Notes under the pieces: generated by a model
The model's database searches: none
Told to the model about the DNA's origin: nothing
Seen by the model: only the letters and a program-made list of their open reading frames with translations
Shown here: one piece after another, positions 52,264 through 60,660 of the stretch
Position numbering within the stretch: position 1 is the stretch's first letter
Layout: every line of letters starts with the position of its first letter
From: Methanobacteriota archaeon
Lineage (GTDB): Archaea; Halobacteriota; Methanomicrobia; Methanomicrobiales; Methanoculleaceae
Direction of reading: 5' to 3'
DNA length: 64,000 nucleotides
Assembly (NCBI GenBank): GCA_016841955.1
Contig: JAENYE010000002.1
Span: 375,344-439,343, forward strand
Program-made: the position numbers and the translations under genes

Positions 52264-53052
52264 ATGGATAAAAAGAAGGTCAAGGATTACATGACCTACG
52301 ACGTCGTCACCGTCGACGCAAACGGAACGGTCCGGGACGTCATCGAAGCCATAAAAAATACGCATCACGACGGCTTCCCGGTCGTGGAGAACTCAAAAGA
52401 GGTGGTGGGCTACATCTCGGCGCGGGACCTTCTCTTTGCCCATCCGTCAACACCGATAGAGCAGGTGATGTCCCGCCACCTCATCGTCGCCGACCCCGAC
52501 ATGAGCGTGAACGATGCAGCCCGCGTCATCTTCCGTTCCGGCATCCAGAAACTCCCGGTCGTCAACGAAAAAAACGAACTCATCGGGATCATGTCGAACT
52601 CCGACGTCATCAGGTCCCAGATCGAGCACGTCTCGCCGGAGAAGGTCTTCAAGTTCATCGAGACCCTGAAAAAACTCTACGGGGTCGAACCGACCCTGAA
52701 ACGGGGTTCGGTCCCGATCGACGACCTCCTGCCCACCCAGTCGAAGATCTACGAGGACGAACTCGAAGGAAGGATGTACGAGATCAAGAAGGGGCTCGCC
52801 GAACCCCTGATCGTGGTCCGGCGGCCGGGCCGCTGGATCCTGGTCGACGGGCACCACCGGGCGATCGCGGCGAAAAGGCTCGGGATCACGAACCTCGACG
52901 CCTACATCATCGAGGTCAGGGAGAACATCGAGCTCGGGATGGAGCGGACGGCCCGGACGCTCAACCTCAGCACGCTCGACGACATCAAGGTGCTCGATTA
53001 CGCCCGCCATCCCCTCGTCGCGCTGACGCACCGGCTTGTGCGGCACGGCTAG
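52264..53052 (+). CDS. CBS pair plus ParB/Srx-like domain protein (possible free-serine kinase relative)
   Basis: A 262-residue protein. An N-terminal CBS pair (VKDYMTYDVVTVDANGTVRDVIEAIK and VMSRHLIVADPDMSVNDAARVIFRSGIQKLPVV) precedes a ParB/sulfiredoxin-like fold. That fold has VPIDDLLPTQSKIYEDELEGRMYEIKKGLAEPLIVV and the nucleotide-binding signature DGHHRAIAAKRLG. Archaeal SerK-type ADP-dependent serine kinases share this ParB-like fold, so kinase activity is possible; DNA partitioning is unlikely. ATGs at 52207, 52237 and 52261 are alternatives; the conserved domain starts at 52264. The stop overlaps the next convergent gene by four bases. Confidence 0.85.
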   Translation: MDKKKVKDYMTYDVVTVDANGTVRDVIEAIKNTHHDGFPVVENSKEVVGYISARDLLFAHPSTPIEQVMSRHLIVADPDMSVNDAARVIFRSGIQKLPVVNEKNELIGIMSNSDVIRSQIEHVSPEKVFKFIETLKKLYGVEPTLKRGSVPIDDLLPTQSKIYEDELEGRMYEIKKGLAEPLIVVRRPGRWILVDGHHRAIAAKRLGITNLDAYIIEVRENIELGMERTARTLNLSTLDDIKVLDYARHPLVALTHRLVRHG

Positions 53053-54227
53053 GACCCTTCGATCCGGGTGTCGTAGTCCTCGTTTAGGACGTGCTCTTTC
53101 ACCACCGTCCCCTCCGGGATGATGACCTCCGGCCAGAGCCGGGTCCCGGAATGGACGACCACGCCGTTTTTCAGCACCACGTGCGGCCCGATGACCGTAT
53201 CGTGCTCGATGTTGCACCCGCTGCCGATGAGCGTGTCGTTGTCGATGATGCTCCCGCTGATGGTGGTGTCTCTCCCGATCACCACCCGGTTGTAGATGGA
53301 CGAAGAGAAGATCTTCGCGCTGTTCTTGATGATGCACCCCTCCCCGATGCTCGTGTACGGCCCGATGACGACGTTCTCCTCGATGATCGTCCCGGCCCCG
53401 ATCGAAACCGGCCCGATCACCCGGGAATTGGCGGCAACCGAGACGCAGCTCCCTATCTGCGCCGGGCCCATGATGCGGGCGCCCTTGATGTAGAGGTCGC
53501 CGGAGATGTTGGTGAACCCGATGTCCTGCAGTTTCCACCGCTCAGCTTCCCGGAGCGACCGGGGGCTCCCCACATCGGACCAGTTGCCGCGGGCAAGCCA
53601 GGCCTTCAGGGGGTAGCCCTCCTCCATCAGTTCGGGGAAGAGGTTCCGGGCGAAGTCGAACTTCTCGCCGGCCGGGATATGGTCGAATATATCGGGGTCG
53701 CAGACGTACATCCCGGTGCTCGCGAGGTTCGAGAAGATCTCCCCGGGGCTCGGCTTCTCCTTGAACCGCTTGATCTGGTAGTTCGCATCGATCTCGGCGA
53801 TGCCGTACTCGGTGGGGTCGTCGATGCTGATCAGCCCGATGGTGGTGATCGAGTCGTTGGCGAGGTGTTCGCGGTAGAACTCGAGCAGGTTCAGGCTCAC
53901 CACGTGGTCGCCGCCGACGACGAGGAACGGTTGTTCTTCAAGGTATCTCTGGGCGTTCTTGACGCTCCCCGCCGTCCCGAGTTTCGTCTTTTCGTGGACA
54001 TAGGTGACTTCGACCCCAAAGAGCGACCCGTCCCCGAGGGCCTCTTCGATGGCTTCGCTCATGTAGCCGAGCGTGATGACCACGTCGTTGAACCCGAGGT
54101 TGGAGAGGTGTGAGACCAGGTGCTGGATCGAGGGTTTGTTGACGATCGGAATACAGGGTTTAGGACGCCCGAATGTGAGGGGGCGGAGCCGTGTGCCCTC
54201 CCCTCCGCACATTATGCACACCTTCAT
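53049..54227 (-). CDS. Nucleotide-sugar pyrophosphorylase with left-handed beta-helix
   Basis: A 392-residue bifunctional-type NDP-sugar enzyme. The nucleotidyltransferase domain starts VCIMCGGEGTRLRPLTFGRPKPCIPI, with VVGGDHVVSLNL and GNWSDVGSPRSL. The C-terminal left-handed beta-helix has hexapeptide repeats (IGPVSIGAGTIIEENVVIGPYTSIGEGC and beyond). Members make UDP-, dTDP- or GDP-sugars for surface glycans or protein glycosylation; the base is not evident. ATG 54227 gives the canonical start. Confidence 0.9.
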   Translation of the reverse strand: MKVCIMCGGEGTRLRPLTFGRPKPCIPIVNKPSIQHLVSHLSNLGFNDVVITLGYMSEAIEEALGDGSLFGVEVTYVHEKTKLGTAGSVKNAQRYLEEQPFLVVGGDHVVSLNLLEFYREHLANDSITTIGLISIDDPTEYGIAEIDANYQIKRFKEKPSPGEIFSNLASTGMYVCDPDIFDHIPAGEKFDFARNLFPELMEEGYPLKAWLARGNWSDVGSPRSLREAERWKLQDIGFTNISGDLYIKGARIMGPAQIGSCVSVAANSRVIGPVSIGAGTIIEENVVIGPYTSIGEGCIIKNSAKIFSSSIYNRVVIGRDTTISGSIIDNDTLIGSGCNIEHDTVIGPHVVLKNGVVVHSGTRLWPEVIIPEGTVVKEHVLNEDYDTRIEGS

Positions 54228-54327
54228 GCCACTCCATTGTATGCGTATCGATTTAACCCTATTGGGGTGGCGCAACGCCTCATTCCCGAACCTTTATTCA
54301 TCGTTGCGCAAAGAGTCTACAGAGACG

Positions 54328-54825
54328 ATGACGGCGTTTGAATGCACGCTCTGCGGGAAGTGCTGCATGCACGCAGGCAGCGAGTTGATCGAGATCGAGA
54401 AGAGGCTCACCAGCCGGGACTTCCTTTGTCGGCAGAAGATCGTCGGCGGCACGTTTCGCGCCCGGGTCGAGGAGCGGTTCCTCGATGCCTTCAGGGACAC
54501 CTCCGAAAACGTTGAGCACCCGTCCTGGTGCCCGTTCCTGCGGGGTCTCCCGGGAGAGGAGGGGAAATATGTCTGCACCATCCACGACAGCCGCCCGCTG
54601 ATCTGCCGGTCCTACATCTGCTGTGCCATACGGATCTTTGCCGGCGACGGCCGGGAGGTCGGGAAGGTGAAGGGGAGGAGGAGTCTCGTCACCGAAGATG
54701 ACGCCCTCGCCCGGTGCTGGGAGGAGTCGGTCGTACCGCTCGGGACCGACGACGATATCGCCTGGCGAACCGAGGTCGCCGAGGTTCTCGGCCGTGCGGG
54801 CTACCGGGTCGAGGCTTATGAGTGA
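54328..54825 (+). CDS. YkgJ-family zinc/iron-chelating cysteine-cluster protein
   Basis: A 165-residue protein with the CxxCGKCC signature (CTLCGKCC, residues 6-13), a second group WCPFL and YVCTIHDSRPLICRSYICC. These make a UPF0153/YkgJ cysteine cluster, proposed to bind zinc or an iron-sulfur cluster. Role unknown. The last bases overlap the start of the next cysteine-rich gene by eight bases, so the two are coupled. Confidence 0.88.
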   Translation: MTAFECTLCGKCCMHAGSELIEIEKRLTSRDFLCRQKIVGGTFRARVEERFLDAFRDTSENVEHPSWCPFLRGLPGEEGKYVCTIHDSRPLICRSYICCAIRIFAGDGREVGKVKGRRSLVTEDDALARCWEESVVPLGTDDDIAWRTEVAEVLGRAGYRVEAYE

Positions 54826-55084
54826 TCGCGGCTCCCGGCGCCTCCCGGTCGTCCGGGGCCGGGTGCAATGCACAGTAAAAGAGACCATTCCCGTCGACCG
54901 GTGCAGGCTCTGCGTCCACTCCGCCAGCGTCGTGGTAAAAGGAAGAGAACTCCCGTCACCGGCACGGGCCTACTGCAGCCGGTGCCGCGATGCGCCCGAC
55001 GTCGATATGGCGAAGGTCGAGGCGGTCATCTGCGACGACATGCAGGGAGAAGGGTTCCGGAGCATCACCAGTATCATCAGTTAG
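54818..55084 (+). CDS. Small cysteine-rich protein, unknown function
   Basis: An 88-residue protein with two pairs, CRLCVHSASV and YCSRCRDA, spaced as a zinc ribbon. The basic N-terminus (MSDRGSRRLPVVRGRVQC) and the acidic C-terminus are unremarkable. No family recognised. Translationally coupled to the YkgJ-like gene, which suggests a shared metal-related task. Confidence 0.65.
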   Translation: MSDRGSRRLPVVRGRVQCTVKETIPVDRCRLCVHSASVVVKGRELPSPARAYCSRCRDAPDVDMAKVEAVICDDMQGEGFRSITSIIS

Positions 55085-55101
55085 CAAGGGTCTCCAGGAA
55101 G

Positions 55102-55187
55102 CCTCTTCGCGTTCTTCGCGGCTTCGCGTGAGACACTGAGCTTAGACAATGAAACGGCCTCACGCGAAGAGCGCGAAGCCGCGAAGG
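55102..55187. repeat. TTCGCG-rich inverted repeat
   Basis: Between converging genes. CTTCGCGTGAG (55122-55132) pairs perfectly with CTCACGCGAAG (55159-55169) across a 26-base loop. Both arms continue as runs of TTCGCG or CGCGAA words. This is a different sequence class from the GAA-loop arrays. The rest to 55338 shows nothing recognisable. Confidence 0.75.
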
Positions 55188-55338
55188 GACTGCCAACAAC
55201 GATCCGGACTTCATCCCATTTACGTGACGCACCGCGGTAAGGTTGGCCTAAGAACACTGCTTCGCTCCCATCCAGGATGGTGATTTCGCGAGAGGTCAGA
55301 CCACTGATAGACGGTCTTTTCCAAAACAGGTTAGGGGT

Positions 55339-55674
55339 TCACTTTCGCCAGAACTCCCAGGGGTGTTTCGTCTGGAACGGGACGCCTTTCGCCTCTTTGT
55401 TCCAGTCGGTCTCGATCGTGTGGTGGACCAGCCGGACCTCATTCCGGAGCTCGGTAAGGACTTCTTTGACATCCTCAAGTTCTTGCTGGAGCCGGTTCAA
55501 CTCTTCAAACGAACGCTGCTGCCGTACCGTCACCGTCCCCCCGTCCTTGCAGGCAAGACCGGCCTCGATCAGCTCGAGAATAGCCTCGTTCCGGTCAAAC
55601 GCATGCTCCCTGGCAAACTGATCGATCTGCTCCATCAGGTCGGGATCGAGCGCAAACGAACATCTCATTACCAT
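55339..55674 (-). CDS. Ribbon-helix-helix regulator with coiled coil
   Basis: A 111-residue protein. The N-terminal RHH motif (MRCSFALDPDLMEQIDQFAREHAFDRNEAILELIEAGLA) is followed by a coiled coil (RSFEELNRLQQELEDVKEVLTELRNEVRLVHHTIETDW). RHH dimers bind DNA with the N-terminal strand; the coiled coil probably makes higher oligomers. No toxin gene is adjacent, so a toxin-antitoxin pair is not supported. ATG at 55674 or 55668. Confidence 0.8.
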   Translation of the reverse strand: MVMRCSFALDPDLMEQIDQFAREHAFDRNEAILELIEAGLACKDGGTVTVRQQRSFEELNRLQQELEDVKEVLTELRNEVRLVHHTIETDWNKEAKGVPFQTKHPWEFWRK

Positions 55675-55824
55675 AGGTCGTCCACTCCCAATATTGTACC
55701 TGTCTGCTGATTATTGTGTCTGCCGTTCCGGTATGGTGCAACCCTTCCGGGAGAGAGCATCCGCTCCCGGTGCAACCGTCTTCGCAAAAAAAGATGTCCG
55801 GATCCTCTATAGAGGACAACCCGG

Positions 55825-56130
55825 TCAACTGATATTTTCCATGTTGTATCCTTTCTGGGCGAGCAGGTCCTTCACCCGCTCGCGATGGTTGCCCTGGAGC
55901 TCGATCGAGGAGTCCTTGACCGTGCCCCCACAGGCCAGTTTCCCTTTCAGGAACTTCGAGAGGTCTTCGAGGTCGATGTCGTAGGGGTCGAGGCCCTCAA
56001 TGACCGTGACTTCCTTTCCGTACCGGCGTCTGTTTATTTTTACGCTGATTCTCTGCTGTTCTTTGGCGACTTCTTCACAGATACACAGTTCCTTTGGCAG
56101 TCCGCAAGTCGGACATATCCCACCGTTCAT
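55825..56130 (-). CDS. Translation initiation factor aIF1 (SUI1)
   Basis: A 101-residue SUI1 protein that aids start-codon selection. The N-terminal zinc-like [15 protein letters not shown] is followed by [66 protein letters not shown]. The CGGTVKDS region is the family signature. Normal length. Confidence 0.96.
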   Translation of the reverse strand: MNGGICPTCGLPKELCICEEVAKEQQRISVKINRRRYGKEVTVIEGLDPYDIDLEDLSKFLKGKLACGGTVKDSSIELQGNHRERVKDLLAQKGYNMENIS

Positions 56131-56171
56131 TGCATGTACCTTTCAGCTCTCGTTATATATTATTTGGTATG

Positions 56172-57818
56172 TCAACCGTCAATACGGCAGACGTCGCACC
56201 CTAGGGAGAGTATCTGGTCCGGTCGGCTCCGGTAACGGTAGACGGTGGTGCCCTTGCACCCGAGGGCATGGGCGAGGGAGAAGACGCGGGCGATCTCATC
56301 GACGGTTGCACTCTCCGGAAGGTTTACGGTCTTCGAAACGGCGTTATCCACGTGCTTCTGGAACGCGGCCTGCATCCGCACGTGGTGCTCCGGTGCGATC
56401 TCGATAGCCGTCTTAAAAAGGTCCCGGGCATGAGTGTCCAGGGGGAGGCCTTCGGCCGTCCCGTAGCGCCGCATGTGCTCAGCTACGTCCCTTCCGCCGG
56501 CGGTCTTGGGCAGGAACTCACTGATGAGGTCGCTCACGATGCTGACCGGCTGCCCGTCGATCGTCCGGTTGTAGGCAAACGAGAAGACCGGCTCGATGCC
56601 GCTCGTGGTTCCGGCGATGAGGTGGAGCGAGCCCGTGGGGGCGATGGTGGTGACTGTGGCGTTGCGCATATCCCCGGTGTAGACGGATCCCTGGATTGCC
56701 GGGAACGATCCCTTCTGTGCCCCTATCTCCTCCGACCGCTCCCGGGCCGCCGCCTGAACCCCCTCCATCAGGCTCCCGGCGAACCGGAGCGCTTCCCCTG
56801 ATTCGTAGGGTATGTGGAGGCGTATGAGCGCCTCCGCAAACCCCATCACCCCGAGGCCGATCTTGCGGGTAGCAAGGGTTTTCTCGCAGATCTCCGGGAG
56901 AGGGAACCGGTTGACGTCGATGACCGCATCGAGGAAGTCGACGCCGGACCGAACTGTAGTGGCAAGCAGGTCTTCATCGAGGTCGTGCTTCCGGATACAC
57001 CGGGCGAGGTTGACGCTCCCGAGGTTGCAGCTCTCGTAGGGGTAGAGCGGCTGCTCGCCGCAGGGGTTGGTCGCCTCGATGGACCCGAGGTGCGGGGTGG
57101 GGTTCCGCCGGTTGATCTCGTCGAGGAAGAGCAAACCCGGCTCGCCGGACGCCCGGGCGGATGCGGCGATCAGCCGCCAGAGCGACCCCGGATCGATGCT
57201 CTTCCAGACGCTGCCGTCGCGGGGGTTGATGAGGTCGTACTCACCGCCCGTCTCCAGGCACCGGAGGAACCTCTCGTCGATGCCGACCGAGATGTTGAAG
57301 TTCGGAAAACCTCCCGCCTGCTTGCAGGTGACGAACTCCTCAATGTCGGGGTGGGAGGCCGCGAGCACCCCCATGTTCGCCCCCCTCCGCCGGCCGCCCT
57401 GCCTGACCGCCCCGGTCGCCGCATCGAAGACCCGCATGAACGAGACCGGTCCGCTTGCGGCGCCCACGGCCCCGTTGACGACGTCGCCGCGTGGCCGGAG
57501 GCGGGAAAACGAGAACCCGGTCCCTCCCCCTGACTGGTGGATGAGCGCCATGTGGGCGAGGCTTGTAAAGATCCCTTCGAGGGTATCCTCCACCGGGAGG
57601 ACGAAGCAGGCCGAGAGCTGCCCGGAGGGGGTTCCTGCGTTCATCAGGGTCGGGGAATTCGGGAGGAAGAGGAGGTTTGAGACGAGCGAGAAGAACTCGC
57701 GGGACTTTGCCGGGCCGCCCACGGCGCTGGCGACCCGGGAGAAGAGGTCGTGCGGCGTCTCGCCCGGGAGGAGGTACCGGCGTTCCAGGAGGAGGCGGGC
57801 TGCAGGGGAGAACTCCAT
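56172..57818 (-). CDS. nrdJ: Adenosylcobalamin-dependent ribonucleotide reductase (class II)
   Basis: A 548-residue single-chain reductase. It has the N-terminal NSPTLMNAG and QLSACFVLPV, the loop GGGTGFSFSRLRPRGD, the radical-site motif NPCGEQPLYPYESCNLGSVNLARC and the PTGSLHLIAGTTSGIEP signature. The C-terminal redox pair is CDVC (LGCDVCRIDG). It converts ribonucleotides to deoxyribonucleotides using a B12-generated thiyl radical and works without oxygen. ATG 57818; a longer frame upstream is antisense to cobQ. Cobyric acid synthase is encoded divergently, linking cofactor and enzyme. Shorter than many NrdJ because it lacks N-terminal ATP cones. Confidence 0.94.
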   Translation of the reverse strand: MEFSPAARLLLERRYLLPGETPHDLFSRVASAVGGPAKSREFFSLVSNLLFLPNSPTLMNAGTPSGQLSACFVLPVEDTLEGIFTSLAHMALIHQSGGGTGFSFSRLRPRGDVVNGAVGAASGPVSFMRVFDAATGAVRQGGRRRGANMGVLAASHPDIEEFVTCKQAGGFPNFNISVGIDERFLRCLETGGEYDLINPRDGSVWKSIDPGSLWRLIAASARASGEPGLLFLDEINRRNPTPHLGSIEATNPCGEQPLYPYESCNLGSVNLARCIRKHDLDEDLLATTVRSGVDFLDAVIDVNRFPLPEICEKTLATRKIGLGVMGFAEALIRLHIPYESGEALRFAGSLMEGVQAAARERSEEIGAQKGSFPAIQGSVYTGDMRNATVTTIAPTGSLHLIAGTTSGIEPVFSFAYNRTIDGQPVSIVSDLISEFLPKTAGGRDVAEHMRRYGTAEGLPLDTHARDLFKTAIEIAPEHHVRMQAAFQKHVDNAVSKTVNLPESATVDEIARVFSLAHALGCKGTTVYRYRSRPDQILSLGCDVCRIDG

Positions 57819-57875
57819 ACAACACCATGAAACCCCGCCCTTAATAATCCGTCGTGCCCAACTCTCCTGCCAGCA

Positions 57876-59360
57876 ATGTCTCTCATCGTGCTCGGAACTG
57901 CATCCCACGTGGGCAAGAGCGTGACCGTGGCGGCGCTCTGCCGTGCGCTCTACCGGCGGGGAATCCCGGTTGCGCCGTTCAAATCCCAGAACATGAGCCT
58001 CAACTCCTACGTTACGGGCGACGGGAGCGAGATCGGGATCGCCCAGGCCGTCCAGGCCTTCGCGGCCGGCGTCGAGCCGGAGGCCGACATGAACCCTGTT
58101 CTCCTCAAACCAAAGGGGGAGGCGATCTCGCAGGTGGTGCTGCTGGGGCGGCCGTATAAGGATGTGCAGATCCGGGACTACTACGCCGAGACAGATGTGC
58201 TTCTTGCGGAGGCCGTTTCTGCGTTCGAGCGGCTGCGGAGACGCTTTGGGCACGTGGTGGTGGAAGGGGCCGGGGGAGCGGCGGAGGTGAACCTCTACGA
58301 CCGCGATATCGCAAACATCAGGCTGGCCCGGTGCCTCGCACTCCCCATCGTCCTGGTCGCCGATATCGAGCGGGGCGGGGTCTTCGCCCAGGTCTACGGG
58401 ACGCTCGCCCTCCTCCCGGAGGATATCCGGCCTCTCGTCGTCGGGATCATCGTCAACAAGTTCCGGGGCGATGCCGGGCTCTTCGCATCGGGCGCTGCAA
58501 AACTCGAGGAACTCACGGGTGTCCGGGTGCTCGGCGTGGTGCCGTATGCGGATATCCCCCTCCCGAGCGAGGACTCGCTCTCGATCGCCGACAAAGGGCA
58601 CCGGAAGACCGGGAGCCCGGTCAGGATCGCCGTCGTCCGCCTCCCCAGGATCTCGAACTTCACCGACTTCGAACTCCTTGAGCAGCACGCCTCGGTGGAC
58701 TATGTCCCTCCGGGAAGACCGCTTGCGGGCTACGACTGCATCATCCTCCCGGGGACGAAGAACACCGTGGAAGACCTCGCCGTGCTCAACCGTGCCGGGA
58801 CGGGAGAGGAACTCCGGCTCGCCCGGGAGCGGGGGGTCCCGATCATCGGAATCTGCGGCGGCTACCAGATGCTCGGGAACCGGATCTATGACGCCGGCAT
58901 CGAGTCGGAAACCCCCGCCGAGTACCGGGGGTTCGGGCTCCTCGACGTCGTCACGGCTTTTTCCGGCTACCGCAAGACGACGGTGCAGGTCCGGCGCCGG
59001 GCATCCGGGCCCGGCCCCATCCTCTCGGGGATGGGGGAGGTGGACGGCTACGAGATCCACATGGGCGAGACGGAGCGGGGAGCGCTGCCCGAGGCGTTCG
59101 CCGGGGAGGGCGCCGCGACCCCCGACGGCCTGGTCTTCGGGACCTACATGCACGGCCTCTTCCAGAACCCCGGCGCCGCAAACGCCCTCCTCGCCTACCT
59201 CTCGGAGCGGCGGGGCGTGCCGTTCGAGCCGGTGACGAACCCTGGCGGCGGCGCCCTCGGGGCCACGGCATCCTACGACGACCTGGCCCGGCACTTCGAG
59301 GAGCACGTGGATATGGATGCGATTCTAGCGTATTTCACGGACGGAACGTCCGGAGCATGA
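57876..59360 (+). CDS. cbiP: Cobyric acid synthase
   Basis: A 494-residue CobQ/CbiP amidotransferase that amidates four carboxylates of the corrin ring. The N-terminal P-loop-like domain ([20 protein letters not shown]) is followed by [20 protein letters not shown]. The glutaminase domain has Cys in [10 protein letters not shown] and His in YMHGLFQN. It diverges from nrdJ with a 57-base shared promoter region. The last codons lie inside a GAA-loop hairpin (59338-59352), so the protein's final residues (TDGTSGA) are encoded by the repeat. Confidence 0.95.
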   Translation: MSLIVLGTASHVGKSVTVAALCRALYRRGIPVAPFKSQNMSLNSYVTGDGSEIGIAQAVQAFAAGVEPEADMNPVLLKPKGEAISQVVLLGRPYKDVQIRDYYAETDVLLAEAVSAFERLRRRFGHVVVEGAGGAAEVNLYDRDIANIRLARCLALPIVLVADIERGGVFAQVYGTLALLPEDIRPLVVGIIVNKFRGDAGLFASGAAKLEELTGVRVLGVVPYADIPLPSEDSLSIADKGHRKTGSPVRIAVVRLPRISNFTDFELLEQHASVDYVPPGRPLAGYDCIILPGTKNTVEDLAVLNRAGTGEELRLARERGVPIIGICGGYQMLGNRIYDAGIESETPAEYRGFGLLDVVTAFSGYRKTTVQVRRRASGPGPILSGMGEVDGYEIHMGETERGALPEAFAGEGAATPDGLVFGTYMHGLFQNPGAANALLAYLSERRGVPFEPVTNPGGGALGATASYDDLARHFEEHVDMDAILAYFTDGTSGA

Positions 59361-59550
59361 GAAAACGCGAAGCGTTTTCGAGCGGCGAGTGGGCCGAAGG
59401 GTGCGACGGACAACGTCCGGAACTTGAGAAGACCAGAGATCTTCGGGTGGGGGTTACGAGGAGGAGTTTACGGGAATCTCCCTGCAGGGGAGGGGGGGGA
59501 CCCCTCCCCCATGGCGATACCACCACGGTCCAGTGTACCAGGATATGCTA
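59338..59550. repeat. GAA-loop hairpin array, locus D
   Basis: Begins inside the cbiP 3' end: CGGACG-GAA-CGTCCG (59338-59352), then GAAAACGC-GAA-GCGTTTTC (59361-59379), CGGAC-AAC-GTCCG (59407-59419) and GAAGACC-AGA-GATCTTC with one mismatch (59428-59444). G-rich and C-rich tracts follow. At 59506-59534 on the minus strand is the same module as at 13183-13212: ACTGGACCGTGG, GTATCGCCA and GGGGG are identical with the same spacing, about 26 of 29 bases matching. Nothing is recognised in 59551-59603. Confidence 0.8.
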
Positions 59551-59603
59551 AAAAACATGTCAGGCATCATTTTTCGTAAAAAAGGAAATTCCGCCCCAGT
59601 CCC

Positions 59604-60659
59604 TCAGATAAAGAACCGGAACGCCATCCAGGCGATCAGCACCATGATGGCGGAATACTTCAGCCCCGCGAGTGCCCGGCCTTCGCCCATGACGCCTGCC
59701 GCAAGCCCCGAGAAGAATCCCTGGATCAGTGCGGCGTGGCAGAAGAGCCGGTTGTAGAGGAAGAGGTCCACGGTGCCGATGAACGCCTGGCTCGAACCCG
59801 ACGCCGCGACCGCCTCGCCGGCCTCCGCCATGGTGGTGAGGAAGGTGCTCGAGAGCACCCCGATGACGAAGAGGAAGACGAAGAACGACATAACAACGAT
59901 GATCATGTAGATCATCATCCCGTTCTTCCGCTCCGACTTCAGGTTAAAGAACTCGTAGGCATCATGCGCCGCCGCCCGCAGCACCTCGCTCACGTCGCCG
60001 CCGGCGGAACTCGCGTGGGCGATCAGGTCGACACTCCGCTCGGCGAGCGGGGTGTTCACGGCCTTCCCGAACCGGCGGATGGCCTCCACGAACGGTACGC
60101 CCCAGGACATCTCGGTATCGAGTTTGCGGATATGCGGCGTGAGTGCCCCGTACTCGCCCTCCGAGACTATGTGGATTGCGTGCGGGAGCGTCATGCCCGA
60201 ATCGTTCATCCCGGCCACGTCCCGGAAGAAGTTCGGGAGGGATGCCTCGATGCTCGATACACGCAGCGATTCCTTGAGGTCGAGGGCTGCGAGCGGCACG
60301 ATGGCGATGAGGAGCGAGAAGACAAAAATATCGTCGATCATCGTCGTCGTGAGGAGGATACCGATGCCGTAGGACAGCACCATGCTCACGAGCCCGCCGA
60401 TGAAGAGGAGGAGCGCCGCCGGGACGGAGATGAAGAGGACGGTGGCGGGCTCCGCCATCATCACCTGGAGCGGATGTTTGAGGAACCGGTAAAACCCTTC
60501 CTGATACTTCCGCCAATTCTCAATCCTGCCGAAGATATCCCGCTCCTGCTCCTCGAACGGGTCGGGCGCCGGAGCGCTCTCCCCCGCGCCACCGTCGGGA
60601 GACCGGTTCCGGCCTGAAGACCGGTTCAAAAAGTCGTCGAAGATTTCTTTGAATCCCAT
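59604..60659 (-). CDS. Type II secretion/pilus F-type membrane protein (GspF/TadC/FlaJ)
   Basis: A 351-residue membrane platform protein. Transmembrane segments lie near 65-105, 230-265 and at the C-terminus. A cytoplasmic GspF domain reads LRVSSIEASLPNFFRDVAGMNDSGMTLPHAIHIVSEGEYGALTPHIRKLDTEMSWGVPFVEAIRRFGKAVNTP. It occurs as the second of two GspF paralogues after a GspE-like ATPase, which is the arrangement of archaeal pilus/secretion systems. One base separates it from the upstream paralogue. Cargo genes (pilins) are not within the window. Confidence 0.9.
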   Translation of the reverse strand: MGFKEIFDDFLNRSSGRNRSPDGGAGESAPAPDPFEEQERDIFGRIENWRKYQEGFYRFLKHPLQVMMAEPATVLFISVPAALLLFIGGLVSMVLSYGIGILLTTTMIDDIFVFSLLIAIVPLAALDLKESLRVSSIEASLPNFFRDVAGMNDSGMTLPHAIHIVSEGEYGALTPHIRKLDTEMSWGVPFVEAIRRFGKAVNTPLAERSVDLIAHASSAGGDVSEVLRAAAHDAYEFFNLKSERKNGMMIYMIIVVMSFFVFLFVIGVLSSTFLTTMAEAGEAVAASGSSQAFIGTVDLFLYNRLFCHAALIQGFFSGLAAGVMGEGRALAGLKYSAIMVLIAWMAFRFFI

Positions 60660-60660
60660 A

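Noticed and set aside
55339-55674. RHH protein as antitoxin
   Set aside because: No small toxin-like gene is adjacent on either side.
57819-59306. Long N-terminal extension of the ribonucleotide reductase frame
   Set aside because: It is the antisense of cbiP, whose family motifs are unmistakable; the reductase begins at 57818.
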